Shown here: positions 18,468 to 29,770 of the stretch, piece after piece | How positions within the stretch are numbered: position 1 is the stretch's first letter | Layout of the letters: the number at the start of each line of letters is the position of its first letter | The notes under the pieces: model-generated | Database searches by the model: none | What the model saw: only the letters and a program-made list of their open reading frames with translations | Told to the model about the DNA's origin: nothing | DNA from: Nitrosococcus wardiae | Lineage (GTDB): Bacteria > Pseudomonadota > Gammaproteobacteria > Nitrosococcales > Nitrosococcaceae | Direction of reading: 5' to 3' | DNA: 64,000 bases | Assembly (NCBI RefSeq): GCF_004421105.1 | Contig: NZ_CP038033.1 | Span: forward strand, 1,569,659-1,633,658 | Translations under genes and position numbers: made by a program

Positions 18468-18479
18468 ATAAAATTAAAT

Positions 18480-19140
18480 ATTCACGCGCGGATCCAAGCG
18501 CGGAAGGCTCAGCGCATCGAAATATCCAATCATGTGCTTTACAGCGCGCGGCACTAGCGGCTGTCCGATCAGACCCCAGGTCCGCCTGGAGCGGGTTTGG
18601 GGCTTGACCCCGGCTTCATCCTCAAAGCCGATCTCGGCCCCCAGCTTTCCCGCCAAGCGCTGGATCTGGGGGAATTTGATCTGGAGATAAAGAGGCGAGC
18701 TCGTCCTCACCGCGCCCGATCTCCTAGTACTGGGGTTTCTGATAGCTTAGCCCGAGTTTTCTCAGAGGCTGAGGTCACCCCGTGCACCATGGTTCCAAAC
18801 TGGCGCTGCAGCAACTCGGCCAGGATATCGCGGTTCCACAGTAAGGTGTCATCGCCATGATGCATCGGAGTAGAACTTAAGACCGTCTCTTTGAGCCAAG
18901 CGTCGATCTGCTCGGTGATCACCGCTTCGGCCCCCGGCGCAGGGCGGCTGTCCACGGCCTCATCACCATCTCGGTCATAGCGCTCGAGCTATTCATAGAC
19001 ACTGTTTCGGCTGAACCCAAAGATCTCGGCCACCACTTCCGGGCTGTGTCCCTTTTCTCGAATAGCATGCACCGCACGACGGCGAAGATGCTCCATCACC
19101 TCATCAGGAAGCTTGCCGTCTGTCTTTCAGTCCTTCATCT
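18480..19140 (-). pseudogene. IS630-family transposase, N-terminal two thirds, with stops
   Basis: Read from 19140 downward, the - strand gives DGKLPDEVMEHLRRRAVHAI, a helix-turn-helix (VVAEIFGFSRNSVYE), a TGA/TAG-interrupted LERYDRDGDEAV, a winged-helix part and finally IGFEDEAGVKPQ, which holds the first catalytic Asp. There are at least two in-frame stops and one frameshift (about 18715). The C-terminal catalytic part is missing. Confidence 0.75.
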
Positions 19141-19287
19141 TTACATGGCCCGTCTCCAGGTTTAGGTGTCTTGGGGTATCACATTGGGGGATTATTCATA
19201 AAAATTAGACAATTTTTGTCGGCTTATTAAATAATTAATTGATATGTCCAGTAACAACAAAGCACAGATACTCACCACAAGGCACCA

Positions 19288-19585
19288 GGATCTCAGAACA
19301 GGGCTTGTAAGTTTCTCAAAGACCCCATGTTCCTGGCGGTCACCTTCTTTCTCAAAAAGATCGAGCGCCGGAACACCGTATCCGCACCACCCTCGCCGCT
19401 CATCAGGCCAGTGTGCCCGATCAAAAGGGCAAACCCACCGCCCGGTGGGTCTTTGAACTCTTTTTGGATGTGCATCTGCTCTTGATCACCCGAGAGAGCA
19501 CCCAAGTCTTGATCGTCAATCTCAAAGAAGAACTCAGAACACTGCTGGCCTTGCTGGGTTCATCTTATCAGGAGACTTATCCGTG
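19288..19585 (+). pseudogene. IS1634-type transposase C-terminal remnant
   Basis: The + strand reads KFLKDPMFLA, then, after an internal deletion and frame change, TLAAHQASVPDQKGKP, TARWVFELFLDVHLLL and LLALLGSSYQETYP with a stop. This matches the C-terminus of the intact transposase at 51536-53164, including its last residues. The middle of the protein is gone. Confidence 0.8.
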
Positions 19586-20048
19586 AAAACCGTGAAAATC
19601 TTACAGAGGGGGTAGGAAAGCCGGATAACGGGCTAGAAAGGCTGCATTTCCGCCCGTAAGTCTCCCAAGAATCGAGTCCATATTCTTAGATATCAAGGAA
19701 ACGATCAAAAAGTCTTGCTAAAATTATCAGGTATGGGTAACGTTTGTCCGGCGATAGGTGGGAAAGTGGCGTTGAAATTCCTATTCATTCCTCTTCTCTC
19801 TTTTTGGAGGTATGCCTTAGCTGCTCCATTTCAGGGTCGGGGGAGAGGCAAGACAAGTGTCCGCACTGGGCCGAACGTCGGAAACGGGGGAGTTAGACAG
19901 GTCTCTTTAGTTTGAAGTAGAAACCCACGTTCTAAGGATGTGGTCAGTGGTCATGAGTGGCAGGCTCTGCCTATCACGAAAAAAAAGGCTCATATTAAAA
20001 CCGAGGTTGAGTTGTCCCCACAACATCAATCTTGAAGAAGGAAGTAAC
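19586..20048. other. 463 bp without a recognisable gene
   Basis: This follows the IS1634-type remnant and precedes a more GC-rich gene pair. The reading frames here are short and have no family resemblance that I can see. It may contain the promoter for 20049-21178; I could not assign -35/-10 boxes with confidence. Confidence 0.3.
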
Positions 20049-20288
20049 ATGAGCCGTTTTGAAAGGCAATTCCGCGTGCTAAGAATGCGGATGTTTACTG
20101 GTTGCAGAACTCGGCAACAGCAAAAAAAGGGAATGGGAAGCTTCGAAGCGATGATCGGGGATGCGCAACGATGGTGGGAGAATGAACTCCGAAGCCGTTT
20201 TGGGCGATTCTTTGATGTGCGTGTTTGTGAGACGGCGATTGGGAGGTTCCAGTTGTTGGAAGGCGTGAGGAACGGGGTTTTGCAGTAA
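20049..20288 (+). CDS. Small hypothetical protein, coupled to the sulfotransferase
   Basis: A frame of 79 residues from the ATG at 20049. AAGGAAG lies just upstream, and the stop overlaps the next start as TAATG at 20286-20290. The peptide is basic (FRVLRMRMFTGCRTRQQQKK) with a Trp-rich middle (QRWWENEL). No family is recognised. The good ribosome site and the stop-start overlap are the only arguments that it is real; it could be a leader frame that couples translation of the sulfotransferase. Composition matches the downstream gene rather than the AT-rich surroundings. Confidence 0.4.
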   Translation: MSRFERQFRVLRMRMFTGCRTRQQQKKGMGSFEAMIGDAQRWWENELRSRFGRFFDVRVCETAIGRFQLLEGVRNGVLQ

Positions 20289-21178
20289 TGTTGCGGGACG
20301 ATGAGTTCCTGGATTTTGTGTATGTTGGAGCCCCCAGGGCAGGGTCGACGTGGCTTGCAGCTGCGCTGAACGAACATCCCGACATCTGGATCCCAAATCA
20401 CAAGGAGATCCACTTTTTCAATGACAGACTCGTCTACCCGTTCGAGTACAAGTACCCGCGTGGGGTCGCGCATCTCAGAAGTTACTTTGAACGAGCACCC
20501 GAGAACGCAATACTGGGTGAACTCTCCCCCTTCTACTATTACGATCCCAACGCGGCCTATAGGATCTACAAGCACTTTCCGAACGCTCGAATTATCGCAT
20601 TTGTGCGAAACCCGGTGGACATGATCTATTCGCTCTACCTGCTGTTGCGAGAGAGGGAAAGGCGGGAAGCGACGTTTGAGCGTGAGCTGGCGAAGAATCC
20701 GTACCTGCTGGACCTGGGTTTCTTCCATCGACTACTGACGCCATATTTTGACTGGTTCCCGCAAGATAGAATCTTCGTCGCAGTGTTCGAGGACTTTTTC
20801 AAAGATGAGAGTGAGGGGGCCAAGCGGTTGTTTCGGTTCCTCGGAGTGAGAGCAGATTTCGAGCCGAAGGTAGTAGGGCTTCGTGTTAACGCGGCGACCG
20901 AGAAGCCGCCCGGCCTCAAATCTCACATCAGGGGGCGCGCCCTACGGTTATTGAACACGGCGTCATTCACCATAGTGAAGCGAGCCCTCCACACTGTGCG
21001 AGACAACCGTCTACAAGGTCACGTTCGAAAGGCGAGTGAGAAAATTAAGGAGGGATCGTTGGCCCGGCGCGGAATAGCGACAGAAACGCGCAAGGAACTC
21101 CTTGCGCGTTTTGAGCCGGATATCGCCAGACTAGAATCGCTTCTGGGCTGTAGTTTGGCTGCGTGGAGAGAGCCGTAA
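20288..21178 (+). CDS. PAPS-dependent sulfotransferase
   Basis: A protein of 296 residues with a complete sulfotransferase fold. The 5'-phosphosulfate loop is GAPRAGSTWLAAAL (about residues 14-27). A KEIHFFND segment follows, then ILGELSPFYYYDP and the 3'-phosphate strand ARIIAFVRNPVDMIYSLY (about 103-120). IFVAVFEDFFKD is typical of the later core. It transfers sulfate from PAPS to a hydroxyl or amine, most likely on a polysaccharide. No PAPS synthesis genes are in the window. The gene is more GC-rich than its surroundings and is bounded by IS remnants, as expected for an imported island together with 20049-20288 and perhaps 21333-22736. Unlike the broken sulfotransferase at 9277, it appears intact. 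Confidence 0.88.
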   Translation: MLRDDEFLDFVYVGAPRAGSTWLAAALNEHPDIWIPNHKEIHFFNDRLVYPFEYKYPRGVAHLRSYFERAPENAILGELSPFYYYDPNAAYRIYKHFPNARIIAFVRNPVDMIYSLYLLLRERERREATFERELAKNPYLLDLGFFHRLLTPYFDWFPQDRIFVAVFEDFFKDESEGAKRLFRFLGVRADFEPKVVGLRVNAATEKPPGLKSHIRGRALRLLNTASFTIVKRALHTVRDNRLQGHVRKASEKIKEGSLARRGIATETRKELLARFEPDIARLESLLGCSLAAWREP

Positions 21179-21332
21179 TCACGGTGACAGGCGATTTCTG
21201 CTGTCGACTATATAACGTCGTGCAGGCGCCACCCAAATTCTCCCGCTCTCCACCTGTAGCTGCGGGAGGGACTACCCGTTTCAGGAGATCCAGCTAGCTC
21301 ACATTTTGCCGAAGGACGTGAGACAGACGAAT

Positions 21333-22736
21333 CTACTCCGTTACCGAGTTCGCACTCGTTCCGTTCCATGGGCCGAGGCTTACGGGTGTTGAGACGGTGA
21401 AGGAGCCATCCACCGTGTTCCAGGAGTCATTCTGGTTGATGCCGCTGAAGACGAGTGTGAAATCCCTCCCGCCGTTTCGGAACCAGCGGGGTCCGAGCGT
21501 CCAGTAGAATGTCGATGCCTCGACCTGTCCCCATCCGGATTCCCTGAGTACCTCCGTCCATGGTCCCCAGGGCTCGGGTGCCTCGTGGATCTGGATGTTA
21601 CCCGCTCTGCTCGCGGTGTGTTCGGTGATCAGCACGTATCGACCGAGACCGGGAACATGAGTAACGCTACCGGTGGTCCAGCTCACCCCGGCTGCATCTT
21701 CAAAAACCGGAACACGGTCGGCGAAAGCTCCCCAAGAGGGCGACTGTGGCGTACCGGTGAAGAACTCGTAGGCTTCCTGGTTTTCGATGTCGCTCACCGG
21801 GACGCGCATGAGATAGATCGCGCCGGGATCTTGTATCCGCATCGGCGGGCCTGAGCTGTCCTTAATGTCGGCAGCATAACTATAGACGAAAGTGTCGCGA
21901 GCGCCTGCGTAGTCTTGCCCGAAGTTAAGGAAAACACCATGTGCGAGGTTGAAGGTGGCTCCGTCCCAGACAACAGGAGACTCGGCGGGGTCGGTCCAGC
22001 TACAGCCCTTGTCGGTGCTCTTGATGAGTGCGAATTCCTGGAAGCCCTCAGCGTTCGAGCCGGGTGAGCGCCAGGCGTACAACACGCCCTCTATGCTCAA
22101 TATCCCGTAGGCCTTACCATCGAATGTCGCGGGGCACTCGGGATCGTTACCACCCCACCGGTTGAATCCCTGATAGCTGCGGTGATCGGCCTCGACCCGG
22201 GCGAAGCCGAAACTGACCCGGCCGTCGGTATTCGTGCCTCCGAAGCCGCCTCCATCCCCCCACGATGTGTATTGGTGGTCGTCATCGGACCACGTCATTG
22301 GCCAGTTGTCCGAACCGGGCGCGAGTCTCGTGTGGGTACCCCATTCGAAGCTGACACCGATGATCATGGCGTCCGACCCGTCGCCCGTGCTGGTGCATGA
22401 GATATCGAAGTTGGTCGAAGCCGTGCCGTCCGCCGGTACGTTGACAGTGCGGGGATTCGAGCCGCTGACCATGCAGTTGCTCGCGATCCCGGTGAGCGCG
22501 ACGGTGTGGTCGCCCTCCAACAGGCCGCTGAACGTGATTGTAGCATTGACACCGATCGACCGGCTCTGCTGGCCGTCGACCGTCACTGTGTAGCTGCTCA
22601 ACCCAATGCTGTGCCCCGTCTTGGAGGCCGTAACCTGGAGGATCCCGGAGCTTCCCTCGGTGATCTGCTCGCACGAAGGGCAGGATCCAACGGCTAGTAC
22701 AACCACCAGGGATTGTATGACAAGGCGGGTTGACAT
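21333..22736 (-). CDS. Secreted or lipoprotein with DUF4185-like beta-propeller domain
   Basis: From the ATG at 22736 the product has 467 residues. It begins with a signal sequence ending LAVGSCPSC, where a lipobox-type Cys is possible. An Ig-like/carboxypeptidase-regulatory-like segment follows (about 30-115; TVTVDGQQSRSIGVNA, GLLEGDHTVALTGI). The main domain begins at DNWPMTWSDDDHQYTSWGDG, has FGFARVEADH and YGILSIEGVLYAWRSPG, and resembles DUF4185 glycosidase-like propellers. The frame continues upstream to 22847, but that part is Arg-rich and lacks a signal peptide. It is GC-rich like the sulfotransferase, which is convergent with it. A carbohydrate-binding or degrading role is likely; enzymatic activity is unproven. 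Confidence 0.65.
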   Translation of the reverse strand: MSTRLVIQSLVVVLAVGSCPSCEQITEGSSGILQVTASKTGHSIGLSSYTVTVDGQQSRSIGVNATITFSGLLEGDHTVALTGIASNCMVSGSNPRTVNVPADGTASTNFDISCTSTGDGSDAMIIGVSFEWGTHTRLAPGSDNWPMTWSDDDHQYTSWGDGGGFGGTNTDGRVSFGFARVEADHRSYQGFNRWGGNDPECPATFDGKAYGILSIEGVLYAWRSPGSNAEGFQEFALIKSTDKGCSWTDPAESPVVWDGATFNLAHGVFLNFGQDYAGARDTFVYSYAADIKDSSGPPMRIQDPGAIYLMRVPVSDIENQEAYEFFTGTPQSPSWGAFADRVPVFEDAAGVSWTTGSVTHVPGLGRYVLITEHTASRAGNIQIHEAPEPWGPWTEVLRESGWGQVEASTFYWTLGPRWFRNGGRDFTLVFSGINQNDSWNTVDGSFTVSTPVSLGPWNGTSANSVTE

Positions 22737-22939
22737 AAATGTGCGGGTCTCCAGCTGTTTGAGTTTTTGGCTTTCGCCGATTCTTCCGATCCTCCCCCTT
22801 CTCACGTACCGCCGCACACATCTCCAACCGGCCCAACAGCCCCACATCTTCTAATCAATCCGAGACCTCTCAATCAATTCGTCATACTCTTCGGTGAGCG
22901 GATGCCCGATTGATCCTCAATTATAGCGGTTCTCACTTA

Positions 22940-23312
22940 AGTTAGGGACAGAGTCCGCAATGTTTAAAATAGGCTTGACAGTATTGGGGGGAAATCAGCG
23001 TGAGCGCTTCGCTGAGGGCGTGATAAAGTGGCCCTTTTGTCCGGGTGGCTTTTTTCTTTAGGAAATGTTTTAGCTTAGACCAGGCATACTCAATAGAATT
23101 GAGTTCAGGGTGATAAGGGGGTAAAAAGACCCCCCTGGCGCCGGTCTGCTCGATTCGCTCAATCACCTCTTCCTATCGGTGAGCGGCGGCATTATCTAAA
23201 ATCACCACTTTTCCTGCCCGCAGATGGGGCAGCAGAAACTGTTCGACATAATAAAGGAAAACGGGACCATTGAGCGTGCCTTCAAAACACATCGCAGGCA
23301 GTACTCCGTCCC
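22940..23312 (-). pseudogene. IS630-family transposase C-terminal remnant
   Basis: The - strand reads FEGTLNGPVFLYYVEQFLLP, KVVILDNAAAHR, an in-frame stop near 23177, then GVFLPPYHPELNSIEYAWSK. This is the second catalytic Asp and the catalytic Glu region of an IS630 transposase. The upstream part was cut by the IS21 element, which begins at 23315. Confidence 0.85.
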
Positions 23313-23385
23313 TGTGTCAACACCGATTGAAAATTGACCCACTTTGAGTGGAATCCACCGATTGAAATTTGACCCACCTGCTTTA

Positions 23386-25202
<1,817 letters not shown>

Positions 25203-25278
25203 TCAAAAGGGCCTATTTTAGAAAAGGGGGGCCAATTTTTATTCGGTGACGTGGGTCAGTTTTACATCGTTGCTGACA

Positions 25279-25740
25279 CCTGGACAGGGCCCCAAGGGTG
25301 GCCTTGGGTTGTCGGTTTTTCCCCGTAGGCTCTCTGCCCTTGAGGGGCTCGTCCTCCCCGCTGACCTTGACGCCGAGCGGCCTCAAGCCCCACCTGGACC
25401 CGTTCCCGAATCAGGGCCCGTTCATATTGGGCCAGGGCGCCGAAAAGATTGAAGATCCATTTCCTATGGGGTGGGTTTGTATCCATTGCTTTGGTGAGGG
25501 AGGCGAAATTGCACCCCCCGGGTTTTGAGATTGGTGACGATTTCCAAGAGAGGGGGCAGGGAGCGTCCTAACTGGTCCAGCTTCCAGACTACTAAGGTAT
25601 CCCCGGGATGAATGAATTCCAGTGCCCGGGCCAGCCCAGGCCGCTCGGCGCTGGCTCCTGAGAGGCGATCTTGGGGGTTGAAGCCCAACGGCACGAAAGC
25701 GTACGCTAAGCCCCTTTATCGCTACAATCGAACCGTGTTT
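25279..25740 (-). pseudogene. Serine recombinase (resolvase/invertase) remnant
   Basis: Three overlapping - strand frames together spell a resolvase: DRLSGASAERPGLARALEFI, GDTLVVWKLDQLGRSL, KTRGVQF, KWIFNLFGALAQYERALIRE and AARRQGQRGGR. The frame changes near 25490 and 25650 and the N-terminal catalytic Ser region is not recognisable, so it is inactive. The C-terminal helix-turn-helix was cut by IS21 at 25278. It may be what remains of a Tn3-like or invertase-bearing transposon. Confidence 0.8.
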
Positions 25741-25817
25741 TGGAAAAGCAAATCGGTTGCATGCCAATCGCTTGATGCAGGTGCATAAGGTGTTGGAAGC
25801 CGGGGGTTACCACAGCC

Positions 25818-27338
25818 ATGTTTCCAGGAAAAACTATTGAATGGCTAACTACATTAGCACTTATTGCAATAATCCTATTGGTTATGGTGGGCAGCCTACT
25901 TCCCTTGCAGTTTGCTGGTTCTTGGACAGCAATTAAAGCTGATTTGCAGGCGGGATGGATTTTATTGACCCTATTCGATTTAGAATTAGATTTTACGACG
26001 GTTATACAGCGTTTACTCGGTTTTATTCCTCTGGGCTTTTTAGTTCATCAAAAACTCATATACCATCGATATCAGCACGCAAAAGCTGTATCCATTGGTT
26101 TAGTCACGCTAATCGCTCTAGTAATCGAGCTTGCCCAGGCAGTAGTGTCGTCAAGGCATTCCCGAATTGTGGACTTTATGTTAGCGATAACTGCCGGCGC
26201 AATTGGCATAAAATTCAGTATTCCAATCCTAATTCATCAGATTTTTATCTATCCGGTTCTTGATACGATACGTCGGATGCTACCTGGTTTTTTGTGGCTC
26301 GGAAATTATATCGTCGCTTGTATCTGCATCGCAGCAATTATTCCTGCGAGTACTAATCTTAGTGGATGGAATTGCCATTACCCCTTGCTTGTTGGTAATG
26401 AATTAACCTATGACCGCCCGTGGCAGGGCAAAATCCGGGGATTTTCTCTTTATCCGAGAGAATTGACCGCTGATGAAATTGAGCATTTATCGCGCCTAGC
26501 CATGACATTAGAGAATGCAGAGCCTCGTAATGCAGCAGGAGCCCTTGCCTTATACTCCTTTGAAACGATCGCACATAACCGAGTTTCGTCACTCAGCCGC
26601 GAGAAATCTCCCTTAGATCTTCTAATTGGGAAAACAAAACCAGAGAAATGGCAGCTTCAAGAGGATGTACTTCATATCCGTGAACCGATGCTTATTAAGA
26701 GTGCGGTATCTGCATATGCTATCTGTAAGTCTATTATGGCCTCCCAGGCTTTTACTATAGAGGCCGAAATTGCAAGTGATGATCTTATGCAAAGTGGACC
26801 GGCAAGAATTATCTCGAACTCTATAGATACTCATCACCGAAATTTTACCCTGGGTGAGAAAAAAGGTGATCTGGTACTGCGAGTCAGGACCCCTCAGAAT
26901 GGTGATAATGGGAGTGACGTTGAGCTTCAATCCAATGGCTACATCTTAGCGGGGGGATGGCATCATGTGATTGCGAGTTATGCCTCTGGGGTAGCAAAAT
27001 TGTTTGTAGATGGCAAAGAAGCAACACTACCTCTACATTATGATGAAGCTTTGTTTTTGGGCACCACCATGTCAGCCAGCACTGCGCTTATGACTAGCTT
27101 TCTATTATTGGGGATGGGAATAGTGGCAAGAATTGTGTTTCGCCTTCACTCGACACTAAAGGCAGCAGTAGTGAGTGTTTTCTCAACTAGTTTTTTCCCC
27201 ATATTAATTTCACTTGCCATTGTGATCTGGTTAGAACGTCATCCGAGCCCCATTTTTTGGAGCGCCGCTATCATTATGCCGCTTTTAGGTTTTGTGTTAT
27301 GCTGGGTATTACAACGTCGTTTAGCATATAGCATTTGA
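25818..27338 (+). CDS. VanZ-like membrane protein with internal LamG/concanavalin-like domain
   Basis: A protein of 506 residues. Residues 1-190 carry VanZ-type helices with the typical GFIPLGFLVHQKL and ALVIELAQAVVSSRHSRIVDF segments. A soluble region (about 195-425) has LamG-like features: RPWQGKIRGFSLYPRELTAD, FTIEAEIASDD, and HHVIASYASGVAKLFVDGKE with the familiar weak strand pattern. Three hydrophobic helices close the protein. VanZ-LamG fusions occur in exosortase and exopolysaccharide clusters, where they may bind glycan at the periplasmic face. No antibiotic-resistance role is implied. ATG at 25818. It is isolated between IS debris but intact. Confidence 0.8.
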   Translation: MFPGKTIEWLTTLALIAIILLVMVGSLLPLQFAGSWTAIKADLQAGWILLTLFDLELDFTTVIQRLLGFIPLGFLVHQKLIYHRYQHAKAVSIGLVTLIALVIELAQAVVSSRHSRIVDFMLAITAGAIGIKFSIPILIHQIFIYPVLDTIRRMLPGFLWLGNYIVACICIAAIIPASTNLSGWNCHYPLLVGNELTYDRPWQGKIRGFSLYPRELTADEIEHLSRLAMTLENAEPRNAAGALALYSFETIAHNRVSSLSREKSPLDLLIGKTKPEKWQLQEDVLHIREPMLIKSAVSAYAICKSIMASQAFTIEAEIASDDLMQSGPARIISNSIDTHHRNFTLGEKKGDLVLRVRTPQNGDNGSDVELQSNGYILAGGWHHVIASYASGVAKLFVDGKEATLPLHYDEALFLGTTMSASTALMTSFLLLGMGIVARIVFRLHSTLKAAVVSVFSTSFFPILISLAIVIWLERHPSPIFWSAAIIMPLLGFVLCWVLQRRLAYSI

Positions 27339-27371
27339 AGAGGTACTTAGGATATACTGGAGGAGCACGTG

Positions 27372-27461
27372 ATGTCCGTTCCCTACAGCGATGATCTACG
27401 CCTCAAAGCCCTTGCTTGCGTTGACCGCAGGGTTCCTAAAAGTCAGGTCAGCCGCTTGTGA
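27372..27461 (+). pseudogene. IS630-type transposase N-terminal stub
   Basis: From the ATG at 27372 the frame reads SVPYSDDLRLKALACVDRRV and PKSQVSRL, then a stop created where the IS3-type terminus begins (TGATGTGGCAAGG at 27457). The sequence is the first helix-turn-helix of an IS630-like transposase. The IS3 element evidently jumped in here. Confidence 0.7.
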
Positions 27462-27690
27462 TGTGGCAAGGGTTTTCCGGACACATGGTTACGCTATTTG
27501 TCGGTATTGTTTTTCATAGCCCACGGGGGTCTGATAGCCAATGGCGGAGTGACGCCTTTGACGGTTATAAAACACTTCAAGATATTAAAAAAGCGCTCTG
27601 CGGGGGCATTATCGTAGCAGCAGCCCTGACGGCTCATGCTACATATAAAGCCATAATCCTTGAGAGTGTAAAGCACACGATTTGATCTGA
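27462..27690 (-). pseudogene. IS3-family transposase tail with internal deletion
   Basis: The terminus GGCAAGGGTTTTCCGGACAC is at 27464-27483. The - strand encodes DYGFICSMSRQGCCYDNAPA, ERFFN, then a deleted and frame-shifted ending. Just beyond it, 27667-27712 repeats the terminal sequence of the IS481-type element at 47205-47250 (CACACGATTTGATCTGACAT), so ends of two different IS families are adjacent. Confidence 0.75.
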
Positions 27691-27730
27691 CATTTTGCTG
27701 AAAAAAAGTCTAACTGCCTCTGAAGAATGC

Positions 27731-28614
27731 TCAGCATATTTTTGCTGGCAAATGGGTAGCACAGAGGCCAAGAAGTCTTGCTGGAATTTCAGCTTCCCAC
27801 TGCCGGCGGTTAAATCGGTAACAAAATTCGTTGAGGTACTCCTGTAAATATTTACCGGAGACCCCGTGAAAGGTCCCGAGTATGAATTGTTTGAAGTTGC
27901 TGATGGCAATGTGGACCCACGGAAGCCATTCGTCGACTTTTTCCGGAGGCGTTTTACTCGCCATGTGGAGATTGTTTTCTTCCAGACTATTCAAAGCGGT
28001 CAGGGCGTCGGTAAAGACGGCTTCACCCTCTTTGAGCCGTCTGCGGGCAAAGCCTCGGATCATTTTGCGGTGAACACTTTCAACGACTTCCATCGTCACA
28101 AACCCGGCATGTTCACCGCGGTTGTCGCAGGCCACTACGACGGGCTTTTTTTCCTCTGCACCTCGCCCCCGTTTGTCTTTGCGTTTGCCCCCTACCAGCG
28201 TATCGTCGAGTTCGATTAGAGTTTCTAGCCGATAGGGGCCCTCTCTGTGGCCCATCGCTGTGCGTAGCTTATGCCACATCGAGCGTGCTGTCGGCCAGGA
28301 GACCTCGATGACCTTGGAGAGGCGTACAGCTGATATTCCATCTTTGTCTGAGGCAATCCAATATATCGCCCAGAACCATTTCTGCAATGGCAGTTTGGTG
28401 GAATGAAATATCGTTCCCGATAATCGAATGCTGCTTATGGCAGCCACTACATTGGTACAGCCCTCGGTTAGGCAGAGAGTGGGCCTGATCGTGACCGCAC
28501 GCCGGGCATTAGAAGCCATTCGGCCAACGTTCCTTGAACAAATGCGCTTGGCAAGCTTCTTCACTGTCGAAGCGCTGCTGCCACTGAAGATAAAGTGATC
28601 GCTTCTTTTTTCAT
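27731..28614 (-). pseudogene. IS1595-family transposase, second degenerate copy
   Basis: The C-terminal 230 residues are in one frame: IFHSTKLPLQKWFWAIYWIA, ELDDTLVGGKRKDKRGRGAE, VFTDALTALNSLE, WVHIAISNFKQFILG. The N-terminal zinc ribbon is in another frame (KERWPNGF, a TAA, then CPACGH and CSGCHK), with a frameshift near 28408. Unlike the copy at 16293-17271, the DDTLVGGK catalytic segment is intact, but the stop and the frameshift kill the gene. Confidence 0.85.
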
Positions 28615-28785
28615 AGGGAGTTCTCTAACTATTTTTTTGTACAACCATTATATATGATTTGCTGAGTTTTATTTAGAGGCATATTTTGTAATGGTGTATT
28701 CTGGGCCTGGAAGCGATAACTGGGGAACAGTTGAAGGTTTTTTCGTAACTAGCGATTAAATACTTACATTTTCTTTTTATTTAGG

Positions 28786-28815
28786 AGCGCCGATCAAGTG
28801 CAGCTTGATCGGCGC
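28786..28815 (-). terminator. Strong 13 bp palindrome after lyase-like gene copy 2
   Basis: AGCGCCGATCAAG (28786-28798) pairs perfectly with its inverse just after it (loop about 4-5 bases). It lies about 35-60 bases past the stop of the - strand lyase-like gene. The sequence beyond on the - strand is A-rich rather than T-rich, so it is not a textbook terminator. It may instead protect the 3' end of the RNA. The rest of 28615-28848 holds nothing recognised. Confidence 0.5.
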
Positions 28816-28848
28816 TAGCACATAAGTTATAAGCGGTCTGCTATAAAG

Positions 28849-29703
28849 CTATGGTAGTAAGTCGATAATTTTTAATCCAGTTGGAGAGGGAAGGGTAGTG
28901 GAAGACTCCAATGACTTTGAGGAATTCGCCGGATAAACTAGGTCGAAGCCATCAGCACCTTTGGCTATTTTTACAGCGTCAAAATAAAGCGTATAGTCGT
29001 CGTTCTGGTCGCCCCCAAAATAAATTCCTAATTTAGCCGCCGGTGGAGTTGAATAGTCTGTGCCCACTATCACTCCAGCTGTCTCGCCAACTAGTTTTCC
29101 ATTTATCCAACCTCTTAAAACACCATTGCCCTTTGTCGGCGAGCGCCTTAACTCAAGCACAAAGTCTGTCCATTGGCCAACATTGACCTTCCCCTCGAAG
29201 ATCCGCTTGCGCTTTATACTGATCCCATCATACCATCTGTTGTCAATCTGCCATTTGCCATTTCTTAAATATATCGCGGGCTCACCTGGCTGACTTCCAT
29301 AAATTGAGCCATATACAAAAATACCATCCTTTCTGTGTATTGGGTAATCGTGAGGCACGTAAACACTAAACCCAATCCAATACGTTGTATCCCGCAAATA
29401 CCGAAACCGAGGATCATCTCCTAAAGTCACTTGTGTTCGCCTTCTGTGCATTTTACCACCGTCTTTGATACAACCCTCGTCACCTCTTTGGAAAGTGCGC
29501 AACGAATAACTGCCTTCCCGGCTTATATTAGTTACCCTCTTATATTGTTCATCTCGACATTTATAGTGAAATACAATATCTCCAAACCCCGATTCAAAAT
29601 TATTGGAGTACTCTATCGTTGCTGCTGATGCCGAGGATACAAATAGAACAACAGAGAAGAAGAAAATTTTAAACAAAAAGCTTTTAAATCTTAATCGTTT
29701 CAT
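28849..29703 (-). CDS. Secreted polysaccharide lyase-like protein (copy 2)
   Basis: A protein of 284 residues. Its first 252 residues match the product of 14703-15539 with one substitution (Gly for Asp in the KDGGK segment), including the signal peptide ending SASA and the PF14099-like jelly-roll motifs. The C-terminus differs: FDLVYPANSSKSLESSTTLP here against YALVAPGSSSRRLEPP in the other copy. Both genes are intact, so selection seems to allow two versions. It lies next to the FN3/lectin-like gene on the same strand (97 bases downstream of its stop), suggesting joint expression in matrix remodelling. Enzymatic activity is inferred from fold resemblance only. Confidence 0.65.
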   Translation of the reverse strand: MKRLRFKSFLFKIFFFSVVLFVSSASAATIEYSNNFESGFGDIVFHYKCRDEQYKRVTNISREGSYSLRTFQRGDEGCIKDGGKMHRRRTQVTLGDDPRFRYLRDTTYWIGFSVYVPHDYPIHRKDGIFVYGSIYGSQPGEPAIYLRNGKWQIDNRWYDGISIKRKRIFEGKVNVGQWTDFVLELRRSPTKGNGVLRGWINGKLVGETAGVIVGTDYSTPPAAKLGIYFGGDQNDDYTLYFDAVKIAKGADGFDLVYPANSSKSLESSTTLPSPTGLKIIDLLP

Positions 29704-29714
29704 AGCTCTAAAAA
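28947..29714 (-). repeat. 768 bp inverted duplicate (copy 2), partner at 14692-15459
   Basis: This is the reverse-complement partner of 14692-15459, with one difference found by eye. The identity stops abruptly 11 bases upstream of the start codon and inside the codon after Gly252. The upstream regions are unrelated, so the two genes must have different promoters. Confidence 0.88.
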
Positions 29715-29770
29715 ATTCTAGTGTTATTGTGTAAGTTATATTATCTTTAATTAGACAAGGATTACTTCTT

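Noticed and set aside
19907-20728. 273-residue open frame on the - strand
   Set aside because: It lies antisense to the small gene and the sulfotransferase, has no family resemblance and no ribosome site; a shadow of GC-rich coding DNA.
22282-22845. 187-residue - strand frame overlapping the DUF4185-like gene
   Set aside because: A second frame of the same GC-rich gene; the chosen frame has a signal peptide and domain motifs, this one does not.
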